Origin: Moringa oleifera
Lineage: Eukaryota; Streptophyta; Magnoliopsida; Brassicales; Moringaceae
Direction: 5' to 3'
NCBI GenBank assembly: GCA_021397835.1
Contig: JAJFZO010000897.1
Coordinates: 1 to 64,000 of the forward strand
Length of the DNA: 64,000 nucleotides
Numbering within the stretch: position 1 is the first letter of the stretch; each line of letters starts with the position of its first letter. The notes below the pieces were generated by a model, which did no database searches, was not told the origin of the DNA, and saw only the letters and a list, made by a program, of their open reading frames with translations. Below, piece after piece: positions 49,081-63,800 of the stretch. The translations under genes and the position numbers were made by a program.

Positions 49081-51495
49081 TCATAACCCTAACAAATAAT
49101 TAGACTTAATATATAATTTTGACTAAAAACAAGATGAACTTATTATATAAATAGGTTTAAAATATAATTTGATCCAATAATTAATTGAATTTAAAATATA
49201 AATGGACTAATAATTATATTGATGTATAACATGCATGACCCTAATAAATAATTAAACTTAAAAACAAAATAGGCTTAAGATATAATTTGGCACAAATTTC
49301 AATTAGACTTAAAATTTAATTGGGTCATATAAATTAATAATTGGATCTAATAGATATTTTGATCTAATAATAAATAATAGAGCTAAAAACTAATTAAGTC
49401 TATCCTATGTAAAACTAAGAAAGAAATCAATCCGTGAACAAATTTAGCCTATCGTATATTAATTGAACCTAAGAATTAATTAGATCATAAAAATAATTGG
49501 GTTAAATTTGTAATAAGTATAAGAATTAATTAGACCAAATAATTTATTATGTAAAATAATTAATTGGATCAAAAATTTAACAAAAACTAATAAAAAATTA
49601 GGCTTAAGAAATAAATGGACCTAAGAATGAATAAGCCTAACATATAATTGAGCATAATGTGTAATTTAGCAAAATAATTAATTAAACCTAATAATTTAAT
49701 GGGCCAAATAATTAGTTGAGCTTTTAATACAAAAATTTAAGTTAATAAAAATTTAGTTTAATATATAATTAAGCTCAATAAATAATCAAGCTTAATATAT
49801 AATTGAATCTAACAAAATATTGGACCTAAGATTTCCTAATAGTTAACTGAATGTACCAAATAATTATGACTAACAATTAATTGAATCTAATAATTTATTA
49901 AGCTAAAATTTAATTTTGCTTAAGAATTAGCTATGCCTAACAATTAAATTAGCTTAATAAATAAATGGGCTTCATTATTACGCCTAAAATATATTTCAGC
50001 CCATTATTTATTTGATTTAAGATATAATTGGGCTTTATATGTCATCTGTCCTAAAAATTAGTGACCCAATAATTAATTAAGTTAAACAATTGATACAAAA
50101 TTTTAATTTTAATTAAGAATTAATTAAGAATAAGATTTTATTAAGTTTAATAAAAATTAATTTTATATGAAATTAGGCCTGATAGATTTATTATTTGATA
50201 TAAGAATAAAATAAGACTAATAAATAACTGGAGCTAAAATATAGTTGGAGTTAAGATAGAATTGACCTCTAACAAAAAAAAAATATCTTAATATATAGTT
50301 AGGCTGAAGAAATGATTTTGGTTGATCTATAATTGGTTCTAAGAACCAAATGATATTAATAAATAAATTGATAAAAAAATTTAATTATTCTAAGATTTAA
50401 CTAGGCCTAACATACAATTGGGGGTAGTGTGTATGAACTAACTAGATAAATTGGCCTAAGAAATAAATTAAGCCTAAGACATTATTAGATCCAAATTATA
50501 ATTGAACTTAAAATATAATTGATCATAATAATTAACTGAGCCTGATATTTATTAATTAGGCCTATAATTAATTGGATCTAATATTAATTAAATGGAATAT
50601 GTAATTAAGATTAACAATTAATTGAACCTAATAACTCATTAGACCTATTAGTTAATTATATCTAAGAAAAATTAAGACTTAATATGTAATTTAATCAAAT
50701 AAATAATTAGGCCTAACATTAAATTGAATCTAATAATTGATTGAACCCAATAATTAACAGTGCATGAAAAATAGTTGGGTCATTGATTTAATTAGATTTA
50801 ATATGTAATTTGATCTAAGAAAAATTCAAGTCGAAGATATAATTAGGCCCATTAATTAATTTGGCTAATGTGCATGAGTTCAAAAAATAACTCGACGTGT
50901 AATTGGGCTTGATAAATATTATGACCTAAGATATAATTAGGCCTAAAATTAATTGTCCCACAATGATCAAGCATATGATATAATTAGATCTCATATATCA
51001 TTGGATCAATAATGTAATAGGCCAAGTATAATTGAAATTGAGATGTAATTGAGCCTAATAATTAATTAGGCCTAACATCAATACGATCTAATAGTGTATT
51101 CAATTTATCATGCATGAACCTAAGAAATAATTGTTTTAAGAATGAGTTTTACCTTACGTATATTAATTGAGTCTAATATTCATTGGGTCCAATAATTAAT
51201 TGAGCCATTATTAAAAACTTTGAATTAATATATATAATTAACCTACTTAAATAAATTAAACTTAATGTAAATTTGGTTAATAATTAATTAGGTCTAATAA
51301 ATAATTGATCTTAATATATAATTAGACCTAAGAACTGAATTGGTCTATCACTAGGGCTAAGATTTATTTGAGTCTAGTAATAATTAGACCTAATAATTAA
51401 TTGAGTTTAAGATTTAATTGTGTCCTAGTTGATTCAAATAAATAATTATACTTAATATATAATTGGATCTAAGAACTAAATGAGCGTTATACATA
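49081..51495 (+). repeat. A4 short-unit array, first part
   Basis: Closely collinear with A1 3475-5944, the best-matching pair of long arrays in the window. Differences are substitutions and small deletions. No gene. Confidence 0.85.
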
Positions 51496-52520
51496 AATGT
51501 GTCAAGCTCGATAATGGGCTGGGCTGGGCCTACTCTTTTTGAAAAATATGGTCCATGACCTACCCGCGAGCTTAACTTATTAGGTTTTATATAGATTATT
51601 TTTTGAATCTTAAATGGGTTTTATTTGGATTATTTTTGAACTTTAAATGAATTTTATTTAAGTTTTATACAAATTTTATGTATGTTTGTGCATAATAAGG
51701 AAGTTACATGAGCCTTAGATAGGTTTTATTATATTTTATACACATCTAAGTTAATATTTTATAAATTATAGTACTTGTTACTTTTAAAATAGATAATATA
51801 AAAAACTATTTATACATAATATTAAATAATTAATTATATTTAATTAAATAACACCAGTTTGAGAAATTGATTATCACTACAACATAAGTACATTCTAACT
51901 AAGTTGAAACCTATTTACTTGTCAATCATATATATTTCTCAATTTTATTATCTAAATAAGTACATTCTTAAATTAAAAGATTACGTAAACTTGTATTTAT
52001 TATACAACTTTCAATCTTTAATAGAACTATATCATTAAATTCAGCTTGACATATGTTGATATTTGCTAACTGTTTTATCATTCTTTTCAATCTTGCATTG
52101 TTTCACATTTTTTTATTCACCAATATATAAGTGTTTTAATTATAAAAAGTGTTAAACTCTTTTTTGTGTTTGATCAATAATGATTGTAAACTAACTTAAT
52201 TACACTTACTAAAATAAAACTTGTTAATGACTTAATTAGGTAAGCTTAAATATAAGATTTGTTAACCTTAATGAGTTGATCCAAATATAATCTATTTATT
52301 GATGTTAATGGGCTAATCCAAATATTGTCTGATTATAACCCATTTTTAATTCTAATGAACTAGCCCAAATATAACCTTATTGTGACCCAATGATTAACTT
52401 TAATGGGTCGGTTCATCGGGCAGCTCGCTTCAAAATTTTTAAGCCCACGACTCCATCCATTATTCAAATATTGCTTGGATCATAAACGTGGGCCATAGGC
52501 CTAATGATGAGCTTGATAAC
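51496..52520. repeat. M module, copy 3
   Basis: Full-length relative of M copy 1, at the same place in A, with the same left flank (ATGAGCGTTATACATAA) and right flank (GATGAGCTTGATAACTAG). It was therefore copied along with the array and did not insert independently here. Confidence 0.65.
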
Positions 52521-53179
52521 TAGATATAAAATACAATTAAATCAAATAATTAATTAGACTTAAGATATAATTCGAGTTATAATTAATTAGACCTTAAAAA
52601 CAAACTGAGCTAAAATATAATTTGACTTAATATATATGAGGTGTACAATTAGTTGGGTCCATTACATAATTAGCCGTGATAATAAATAATATAACCCAAG
52701 ATTAATTGGGTCTATCATGTATGAAACTAAGAAATAATTCAGCCTATAAGTAAATTTAAGTGAACTTATATTAATTGGGCCTAAGAATTAATTGCACTAC
52801 AAATAATTAGGCCTACAATATAATTTAACATGATCAATAATTACACTAAATAATTCATTCTGCCAAATAATGAATTATGCCTAGGATTTAATTGAATCTA
52901 ATAAAAAGTTGAGCTCTATCCATGATTAGGTATAACCATTAATTAGATCCAATAATTCATTGGATCAAATAATTAATTGAGCCTAAAATTTAATAAAAAA
53001 ATAGGCTTAACAAACAGTCGAGCTTAATAAATTGTGAATTTAAGATATAATTAAGCCTAACAATTAATTGGACCTAGTCAATAATTAGACATAACAATTT
53101 AATAAATCTACTAGTTAATTGGATCTAAGATTTAATTTTACATAAGAATTAGTTGAGCTTAACATTTAATTTGTCTTCA

Positions 53180-53300
53180 TAAAAATTATAATTTTATATG
53201 TAATTGGACTTAATAAATATGCAGGTCCAAAATATAATTTGACTCCACAAAAAACTATAATTTTATATATAATTAGACTTAATAAATATGTAGATCTAAA
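53180..53300 (+). repeat. 58-bp tandem duplication within A4
   Basis: Same doubled arrangement as 7658-7775 (TATAATTTTATATRTAATTG then ACTTAATAAATATG twice, about 59 apart). It is shared with A1 only, a derived mark linking these two copies. Confidence 0.85.
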
Positions 53301-53976
53301 ATATAATTTGCCTTAAGATGTAGTTGAGTCTAACAAATGATTAATTAGACCTAACAAATGTTTGAGTCTACTAATTAATTAGATCAAAGATTTAATCGTG
53401 ACTAATAATTAATTGAATTAATTATTTAATTGAGTTTTGATAAAAAATATAAATTAATATATAATTAGACTTAATAAGTAATTGAGTAATCAATAGTTGG
53501 GTGTAAAAACGAAATGAAACTAATAAATATTTGGATCGAAAATATAATTGGGTCTAATATTTAGTTGGGCTTAAGATAAATATGGACGTAACATGCATGA
53601 ACTGAGTATATTATGTCGTGAAATGAATTAAGCGTAAGATATAATTCGAGCCAAATTAATAATTTAATTTATCTAAAAGCTAATTAAATCTGATATTTAA
53701 TTGAGTGAGATATGTAATTGAGATCAACAATTTATTGCACCTAACAATTCATTATACCTAGCAACTGATTAGGTTAAAGATTTGATTAAGTTTAAGAAAA
53801 AATTGAACTTAGTATATATAATTCGACCGAACAATTAATTGGCAAAAATAGTTAATCGTAAATGAAAATTAGTTGTGCTTATTAATCAATTGTACCAAAT
53901 TAATTAGTTAACATACATGAGTCCAACAAATAATTCTATGTCTATAATTGGGGCCAAACAAATAAGTTGACCTAAG

Positions 53977-53977
<1 letters not shown>

Positions 53978-54008
<31 letters not shown>
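53978..54008. repeat. TA dinucleotide microsatellite
   Basis: About 15 TA units. The equivalent site in A1 (about 8438) reads GATATATAAAC, so the run grew after A1 and A4 separated. Confidence 0.95.
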
Positions 54009-54012
<4 letters not shown>

Positions 54013-57000
54013 TTAATTGGATTCAAATCTAATTAGACCTAAAAATTTGGGCATATGATATAATTAGATCTCGTATATAATTAGGCCTGTGATATAATGG
54101 GCATATAATTGAACTTGAGATATAATTGAGCTAATATATAAATGAGCTTAGCCCAAAATATAATTAAACCTAATAATTAATTAGGCCTCATGTTTAATGG
54201 GTTTAAAACTTAATTTAAGTCTATTATGCATGAACCCAATAACATAATTGAGCTTAAGAACAATTAGGCCCAATGTTCATTACATCTATGAACAAATTGG
54301 GTTTGAAATATAATTGGGCCTAAATTATTAACAAATTAAGACTAACTTATATTAATCCCACATGAAAATTAATTACACCTAATATGTAATTGATTCTAAC
54401 GATTAGTTTGACCCAATAATTTGTTGCACCATGCAGTTAATTTGACCTAATATTTAATTGGGTCAAACAAAAAGTTTTGCTTAATATATAACTGCCTATA
54501 AAGATCAAATGGGCCTAATATATAATTGAATCTATAATTTAATTGAGTTTAATAAAAAATTAATCTTAATACATAATTGATCTTAATAAATAATTAGTCT
54601 TAATACATGATCGAGTTGACTAAAATAATAGACTTAAGACGTAATTGAGCTAACAAGTAATTGGACTTAGCAAATAATTATGGTCTAATAATTATCTCTA
54701 AATAATCAAGTGAGCCTAAAACTTCATCTGCCTAACAATTAGTTAGGTCTAATATCGAAGTACGCCTAATAAAAAGTACAATTTCATATATAATTGGGCT
54801 TAAAATATATTTAAGCCTAAAAATTAACCGTATTTAAGATATAATTTGACATGAGATGTAATTAAACTTAATTAATAAGTAGTTGGACCTAAAAGTTAAT
54901 TAAGTCTTATAATTAATTGGGCCTAAGATAAAATTGGTTGTAGTGTGTATAAACCCATAAAATAATTGGGTCTAGAAGTAAATTAAGCCTCAAATCTAAT
55001 TAGACCCAAGTTATTATCGAACATAAGATATAATTGGTTAAAAAAATTAATTGAGCCCAACAATTAATTGGGTTTAACATTTATTAATTAGACCCAAAAA
55101 TTGTTTGAGCTAAAATATAATTTATATTAACAATTAATCTAGACCCAAATTAATATTGAGCATAAAATGTAATTAGACATAAAGATTAATTGAGTTTAAC
55201 ATTTATTAATTGAATCCAAAATTTGATTGGGCTAACATGTAATTGATGTTAACAATTTATTAGATCTAACAATTTGTTAGGCCTTATAAGTAATTAGCCC
55301 TAAGATTTGATTGGATATAATATAAAATTGGGCTTAATATAATTTAACTTAATAAATAATTAACCTTGATGTATGATTAGGCATAAAAGCTAAATTAGCC
55401 TCATAGATAATTAAGCTTAAGATGTAATTAAGTCTAAAAATTGAGTGGACTTAATAATTAATTAGGCTTAAGATTCAATTGTTCTCAAAAATTAGTTGGT
55501 CTTTATAAAATATTGGGGTTAGTATACAATAAAGCATAAAAATAATCAAGTTGAAAATATAATTGGCTTTACTAATTAATGAGACCAAATTCATGAGGCC
55601 AACATGTATGAGCTAAAGAAATAATTCAATGTATAATTAGGCTTAACAAATAAAATGGCCTAAGATATAATTGAATTTCAAATTAATTGAGCCTAAATCT
55701 AATTGAACCTAAGAAATGTGACATACGATATAATTAGGTCTCATATATAATTGAGCCTACGATGTAATGAGTCGAATATAATTAAACTTGAAATATAATT
55801 ATGCTTAATAAATAATTTAGACTTATACATAATTAAGTCCAATGTGCATTAACCCAAGAAAAAATTAGACCTCATAATTATTTAGGTTTAATATTTATTG
55901 GATCAAATAGTTATTGTACTTTACCATGCTTGAACCCGAGAAATAATTAGGTTGAAAATAAATAAGTGAGCCTAATAATTAGGTATACCAATTAATTGAT
56001 ACTAATATTTAGTGCAAAAGATTTAAGTGTACCAAAGGACTAGTTGGATAGCCTAATATATAATTGGTCTTAATATATAATGAACCTAAGAAGAAATAGC
56101 CTAAATAAATATATCTTAAGATATAATTGGACCTAAGATGATGAACAAACCTAATATGTAATTGTGACTTATAAATAATTGAACCTAATTAATGAAGCCT
56201 AACAATTAGTTAGGTTTGATAATTAATTGAGCTTCATATATGATTGAGCCTAAAAACGAAATGGGCTCTACAACTAATTAAGTCTAAAATGTAATTGAGC
56301 TTATTAATTAATTTGATTTAATAATTAACTGGAACAAATACTTAATTGAGCTTAAAATTTAATTTTTCTAAGAATTAATTGCATTCAATAAAAAATTAAG
56401 TTTGACATATAATTTATCCTAATAAATAATTGGACTTAATATTTAATTTGGACTAAGAACAAAATGAACTTATTATATAAATAGGTCTAAAATATAGTTA
56501 AATCCAACAAGTAGTTAAATTTAAAATTGGATCAATAATTATATTGAGCCTAACATGCATGGGCCCAATAATAATTGAATCTAAGAACAAATTATGCTTA
56601 AGATATAATTTGATCCAAATTTTATTTAGACTTAAAATATAATTGGACCATTTGGATCCAATAGATATTTTAGTGTAATAATAAAAAAAATAGTGTCTAA
56701 AAAATAATTGAGTCCATCTAATATAAAACTGAGAAATAAATCAATCTGCAAATAAATTTAGCCTATCGTAGATTAATTGGGTCTAAGAATTAATTAAACC
56801 ATAAAAATAATTGGGTTGGATTTGTAATAAGCATAAAAATTAATTAGATCAAACAATTTGTTGCGTAAAATAATTAATTCGATCAAAAAATTAATCAAAA
56901 CTAAAAAAAATTGGGTTAAAATATAAATGGACTCAAAAATGAATAAGTCTAGTAAATAATTGAGTTTAATGTGTAATTTAGCAAAACAATTAATTGAACC

Positions 57001-57350
57001 TAATAATTTATCAAGCCAGATAATTAATTGAACCTTTAATAACAATTTTTAAGTCAATATTTTGTTTGATATATAATTAAGCTCAATGAATAATCAAGCT
57101 TCATGTATAATTGGGTCCAATAAAATACTAAATCTAAGATGTCATTGAGCCTAATAGTTAATAGAACGTAGCAAATAATATGACTAACAATTAAATGAAT
57201 CTAATAATTTATTAAGCATAAAATTTAATTTTGCTTAAGAATTAATTAGGCCTAACAATTAAATTGGCTTAATAAATGAATAGTCTTAATTATTATTCCT
57301 AAAATATATTTTCTCCCACTATTTAATTAAATTTAAGATATAATTAAGCT

Positions 57351-57860
57351 TGACATAAGTTGGTAGTCGCTACTATTTCGTCATCTTTCTCAATTTTACA
57401 TTATTTCACATTTCTTTATCCACCAACTTTAAATCCTTTTAATACATAAGCGTTTCAATTATAAAAAGGTGTCAAATTCTTTCTTATGTTTGACAAATAA
57501 ATTGTAAACTAACTTAATTACACCCATAAAAAATAAAATTTATTAATAATTTAATTAAATGCGACATATGAGATTTGTTGACTTTAATGAGCTGATCCAA
57601 ACATAACCCATTTATTGATATTGACGGGTTGATCTAAATATAACCCAATTATAACCCTTGTTTAATTGTAATGGGCTAGCCCAAATATAACCTGATTGTG
57701 ATCCAATGATTAACCTTAATGGGTTGATTCATCGGGTAGTCTGCTTCAAAGTTTTAAGGCCCACGTCCCAATCCATTATTCAAATGAATAGTTCGACTCG
57801 ACTATATTGATAAACCGCTAGGTTGTAAACGTGGCCATGGGCCGAATGATGAGCCTCATT
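57351..57860. repeat. M module, copy 4 (5'-truncated)
   Basis: Right half of M, starting at AGCTTGACATAAGTTGGTAG (M1 about 6505) and ending at the usual ATGATGAGC. The left half is gone. The join falls at AGCTTGACAT, a word found in both flanking parents. Confidence 0.75.
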
Positions 57861-58160
57861 ATTAGGCTTAAAATATAATTAAATTCAATAATTAATTAGA
57901 TTAAAGATATAAATAGGCTCATAATTAATTGGACTTAGAAACAAATTAAGCTAAGATATAATTGAATTTGAATTATAATTGGACTTAAGATATATGAGGT
58001 GTATAAGTAACTGGATCCATTGGATAATTAACTCTCATAATAAATAATAGGATCCAAGATTAATTAGGTCTATCATGTATGAAACTAAAAAATAATTCAG
58101 CCTATAAAAAAATTTAACTGAACATTAGGCCTAAAAATTAATTGTGCTACCAATAATTAA
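57861..58160 (+). repeat. A4 remnant after M copy 4
   Basis: Follows A1 7014-7280 (TAATAGGATCCAAGATTAATTAGGTC, compare 7180-7200) and then breaks into the inverse array at CTACCAATAATTAAAAAATA. Confidence 0.8.
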
Positions 58161-60480
58161 AAAATATTAGACCCAATTAACTATATTGCTTAATTATGTT
58201 TCAAGTTCAATTGTAATTTGGGTTCAATTATATGTTAGACTGAATACACTCCTAGGCTCAATTATATGTTAGGTTCATGATCAACAATACATTCAATTAT
58301 ATCTTATGCCCAATTAAATCTTACTCTAATTATATTCTAGACCAAATTATTTATTAGTCTTATTTTATTCTTAGATCCATTATAGATTAAGCCTAATTAG
58401 ATATTAAATCAAAATTTTCTATTAGGTTCAACTAAATTTTAAGTCAATTAATTCTTAGTCACAATTAAACCTTAGGGTCCATTAATTTTTAGATTTCTTG
58501 AATTATTAAGTCATTAACTTTTAGGTTCAAATATATATAAGCCCAATAATATCATAGACCTAATTAATAATTAGGTTATAAATATATTTTACGTTTATTT
58601 ATTTATTACGTCCAATCATATATGAAGCCAATTTTTTATTGGATGGAATTAAATTTTAAGTCTAATTAATTACTAGACTCAATAAATGGTTAGACCAATT
58701 ATTTATTAGGTCTGATTAATTACTAAGTAAATATTACATATCAGGTCAAATATTTTATTAAGTTCAATCACATATTAGGCCTAATTATTCATTAAGCTCA
58801 ATTATTAAGCCTAGTGAATTATTTGGTTAAATTAATTGATAAACTCCCAATTACACATTAAACTCAATTACTTATGAGGCATATTTTGTTCTTAGGCCTA
58901 ATTACCTTGGGCTTATATATTGGGCCAATTTTTCTATAAGACCCGATTATATCTATGTTCAATTATAGTTTGAGTCTACTTGTAGCTTAAGCCTAATTTA
59001 TTCTTATGTTCAAATATTTGTTGAGCTTATGCACGCTAGTTTCAATTAATTACAAGTGCAATTATATCTTTAATCTAATAAATTATTAGATCTAATTACT
59101 TAGGCTAATTATATATTAAGTTTATTTAAGTTTTAGGTCCAATTATTCATTAGGATCAATAATATATTAAGTCTAATTTTTTATTAGGCCCAATTAAATT
59201 TTAGGTCTAACTAGTTATTGGGCACAATTTTTATTATACCCAATTAATTGTTAGGATCAATTATATCTTAGATCTAATTATTTGTTAAGCTTATTTCGTT
59301 ATCTGACTTATTTATATATTAAATCCAAAAATTTACATGGTCAAATTACATTTTCAACGAAAGCATTTATTTAACCTAATTAAATCTTAGGCTCAATTAT
59401 CTGTTAGACTCAATGGATTGCAACATCCAATAAATTATTTGGGTGCAAATAATTGTTAAGCTTAATTACATATGAGAGCCAGTTATTTTTTGTGTCCGAT
59501 TAATTAATAGGACCAATTAACTTGTTTTAGTTTAAAGTCATTTTTTAGCCAAATTATTTATTAGGTTCATGGATAATATGCCCAATTAATAATTAGGCCT
59601 ATTAGATGTTAGGTCTTATTAGACTTGGGCTAATGCATGCTAGACTTGGTTGTGTATTAGCCAAATTATTTATTAGGTTCAATTATATTTCAACTCTAAG
59701 TATATTTAGCCCATGATATTGTACACCCAACTATATATGAGACCTAGTTATATTATATGTCAAGTTCTTTTTAGCCCAATTAAATTTGAGATCCAATCGA
59801 TTATAGGTTTAATTATATCTTAGGTAATATTATTATTAGATTGAATTATGTGTTAAATTATTTTGTGAGGTAACTGGACACCAAATTCGGTCAAATTCTT
59901 TAATAGGCATAATTATATCTTCAGCCTCACATCTCATTAGCCCAATTGTAGAATGATGAAATTTTCAATATGGCCCAATTAAATCTTAGGTCCAATTAAT
60001 TTTCAACCATAATTAATTGTTAAGTCAAAGTAATTCTTAGGTCAAACGAATTGTTAGACTCAATTTGGGTCTTACACCCAATTATTAAGATCAATTATTT
60101 ATTAGGTTAAATTTTATAGTGAACCCATTTTTTTTATGAAACCTAATAAAATATAAGCTTAGTTAATTATTAAACATTGCTGGGTCCAATTAATTGTTAA
60201 CCTCAATTACATACATTAAATATTATATTCAAGTACTAATAATAATTGTTAACTTAATTAGTTATTAGGCTCAATTCATCATAAATTCAATTGTTGTTTT
60301 GGCTCAATTATATCTTAAACTCAATAAATTCCTAAGTTTAGCATATACAAGGTTCATCCATGTAACATTCAATCACATCTCTTGCTCAATTAAATCTTGG
60401 ATCCAATTAACAATATTTTAAGAACAATTTATTAGTGTTAGATATCTAATTATAGATTAAGCTTAATTATTTATTAGACC
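58161..60480 (-). repeat. B4 inverse short-unit array (truncated)
   Basis: TTAGGCYCAATT array starting at the equivalent of B1 about 15828 (AAAAAATATTAGGCCCAATT) and running to the equivalent of about 21640. The N spacer is absent, so A and its inverse meet directly at 58160. No gene. Confidence 0.8.
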
Positions 60481-60830
60481 TAATAATGATTGTAAAACTA
60501 ATTTAATTATACCTACGAAAATAAAACTTATTAATGACTTAATTAAATAAGCCTAAATATGAGATTTTTTTGATCTTAATAGGTTAACCAAACATAATTC
60601 ATTTATTGATGTTAATGGGCTAACCTAATATAGCCAAATTATAGCCCATTTTCAATTTTAATGAGCTAGCCCAAATATGTCTTTATTGTGACCCAATGAT
60701 TAACTTTAATGGGTCGATTTATTGGGCAGCTTGCTTCAAAATTTTCAAGCCCACGACTCCATCAATTATTCAAATGAATGGCCTGGATCGTAAACGTGGG
60801 CCATGGGCTTAATGATGAGCTTGATAACTA
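60481..60830. repeat. M module, copy 5 (5'-truncated)
   Basis: Last third of M, starting TAATAATGATTGTAAA (M1 about 6655) and ending GGGCTTAATGATGAGCTTGATAAC. It is joined to B4 at a shared TAATAAT word. The right end and right flank match copies 1 and 3. Confidence 0.8.
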
Positions 60831-63800
60831 GGTATAAAATATAATTAAATCCAATAATTAATTAGACTTAACATATAATTGATATTATAATTAATTAGAC
60901 TTAGAAACAAAATGAGTCAAAATATAATTGGATTTAATATATATGAGGTGTATAAATAATTAGGTCCATTAGATTATTAACCTTGATAATAAATAATATG
61001 ACCCAAAATTAATTGGGTCTATCATGTATGAAACTAAGAAATAATTCAGCCTATAAGCAAATTTAAGTGAACTTATATTAATTGGGCTTAAGAATTAATT
61101 GTGCTACAAATAGTTGTGCTTACAATGTAATTTAACATGACAGATAGTTAGATTAAATGATTCACTCTTCCAAATAATGAATTAGGCCTAAGATTTAACT
61201 ATGTATAACAAAAAATTAAACTTTATCTATAATTAGGTATAACAATTAATTAGACCCAACATTTCATTGGGTCAAATAATTAATTAAGCTTAAAATTAAT
61301 AAAGTTTAATAAAAAAATGAGCTTGGCATACAATCAAGCTTAATAAATAATTAGGTGTAATGTAAAATTAAGCCTAATAAAATAGTTAAGATATAATTGA
61401 GCCTAACAATTAATTGGACCTAGTCAATAATTAGATGTAACAATTTAATTAAATGTACTAGTTAATTGGGCCTAAAATTTAATTTTACAAAAGAATTAGT
61501 TGAGTCTAATATTTAATTTGACTTCATAAAAATTATAATTTTATATATAATTGGACTTACTAAATATGCAGGGTTAAAATATAATTTGACTTAAGATACA
61601 GTTGAGCTTAACAATTAAATATCTAAATAATTAATTAAACGTAACAATTATTTGAGCCTACTAATTAATTAGATCAAAGATTTAATTGTGACTAATAATT
61701 AATTGAATCAAATATTTAATTGTACTTGATAAAAAATTAAAATTAATGTATGATTAGACTTAATGAGTAATTAAGCTTAATCAATAGTTAGGTGTAAGAA
61801 CAAAATGAGATTAATAGATATTTGGACAAAATATAATTGGGTCCAATATTTAGCTGGGTTTAAGATAAATATGGTTGTGGCGTGCATGAACTGAGTATAT
61901 TATGCTGTGAAATGAATTGAGCATAAGATATAGTTAAAGCCATATTAATAATTAAATTAATTTAAAAATTAAATAAATTTAATATTTAATTGAGTCAAAT
62001 ATGTAATTGAGATCAATAATTTATTAGACCTAGCAACTAATTAGGTCCAAGATTTGATCGGGTTTAAGAAAAAATTGAACTTAATATACATAATTTGACC
62101 AAACAATTAATTGGCAAAAATAATTAATTGTACATGAGAATTAGTTGTGCTTATTAATCAATTGTACCAAATTAATTAATTTAACATACAGGAGTCCAAC
62201 AAATAATTTTATGTATATAATTGGGCCTACCAAATAATATGACCCAAGATATATAAACTTCAAATTAATTGAACTTAAATTTAATTAGGCATAAAAATTT
62301 GGGCATATTATATAATTAGATCTCATATACAATTAGGCTTATGATACAATAGGCATATAATTGAACTTGAAATATAATTGTGCTAATATATAAATGAGCT
62401 TAGCCTATAATATAATTGAACCTAATAATTAATTAGGCCTAATGTTTAATCGGTCTAAAACTTAATTTAAGTCTACTGTGCATAAACCCAATAACATAAT
62501 CAAGCTTAGGAACAATTAGGCCTAATGTTAATTAATTGACCTTAATAATTAATTAGGCACAAAGAAAAATTGGCCCTAACAAATCATTAAGTGTAGTAAT
62601 TCATTAGGCTTAAATATTAGACTTAAGATGTAATTGAGCTAATAAGTAATTGAACTTAGCAAATAATTATGGCTTATTAATTAATCTTTAATAATCAAGT
62701 GAGCCTAAGACTTCATTCTCTTTAACAATTAGTTGGGTCTAATATTGAAGTAGGCTTAATAAAAAGTTTAGCTTCATATATAATTGGGCCCAAAAATTAA
62801 TTGTGTTTGAGATATAATTGAATTTAATAATTGAATAACTAATAATTAGTTAGACCTAAAAGTTAATTAAGTTTCATAATTAATTAGGACCAAGATTTAA
62901 TTATCAATAAGAATTAATTGAGCCTTAGATATAGTTGATTGTAGAATGCACAAACCCATAAAATAATTAGGTCTAGAAATAAATTAAGCATCAGATCTAA
63001 TTGGACCTAAATTATGATTGAACATAAGATATAAGTGAGCATAAAAATTAATTGAGCCTAACAACTAATTGGAGTTAACATTTATAATTGGACCCAAAAA
63101 TTGTTTGAGCTAAAATACAGTTTATATTAACAATTAATTTGGACCCAAATTAGTATTGAGCATAAAATGTAATTGGACATAAAGATTAATTGAGTCTAAT
63201 AATTAATTGAGTTTAACATTTATTAATTGAATCCAAAATTTAATTGGGCTAATATGTAATTGATATTAACAATTCATTAGATCTAACAATTCGTTAGGCC
63301 TTATAATTAATTAGCCTGAAGATTTGATTGGATATAATATAAAATTTGGCTTAATATAATTTAACTTAATAAATAATTAACCTTAATATACAATTGAGCA
63401 TAAAAACTAAATTGACTCCATAGATAATTAAGCTTAAGATGTAATTTAGTCAACAATTGAGTGAACCTAATAATTAATTAAGCTTAAGATTCAACTGTGC
63501 CCAAAAATTTGTTGATCCTTATAGAATATTAGGGTTAATGTACAATAAAGCCTAAAAATAGTCGAGTCAAAGATATAATTGGGCTTATTAATTAATGAAA
63601 CCAAATTAATGAGGTAAACATGCATGAGCCTATGATGTAATAAGCCAAATATAATTATGCTTAATAAACAATTTAGAATTATACATAATTCAGTATGTTG
63701 TGCATTAACCTAAGAAAAAATTAGACCTAGTAATTATTTAGGATTAATATTTATTGGATCAAATAATCATTGTACTTTATCATGCTTGAACCCAAGAAAT

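Larger units (their letters stand above)
52521..57350 (+). repeat. A4 short-unit array, second part
   Basis: Follows A1 7014-11250, then enters a second copy of the array start at about 56450, running further (to the equivalent of A1 about 4400) than the A1 version does. It contains the 58-base tandem duplication and an expanded TA run. A minus-strand open stretch at 56794-57045 encodes only AT-rich low-complexity sequence and is not conserved. Confidence 0.85.

Noticed and set aside
56794..57045. 83-codon minus-strand open stretch in A4
   Set aside because: It is an array translation rich in Leu, Ile and Asn; the matching A1 stretch (about 3870-4120) is interrupted.
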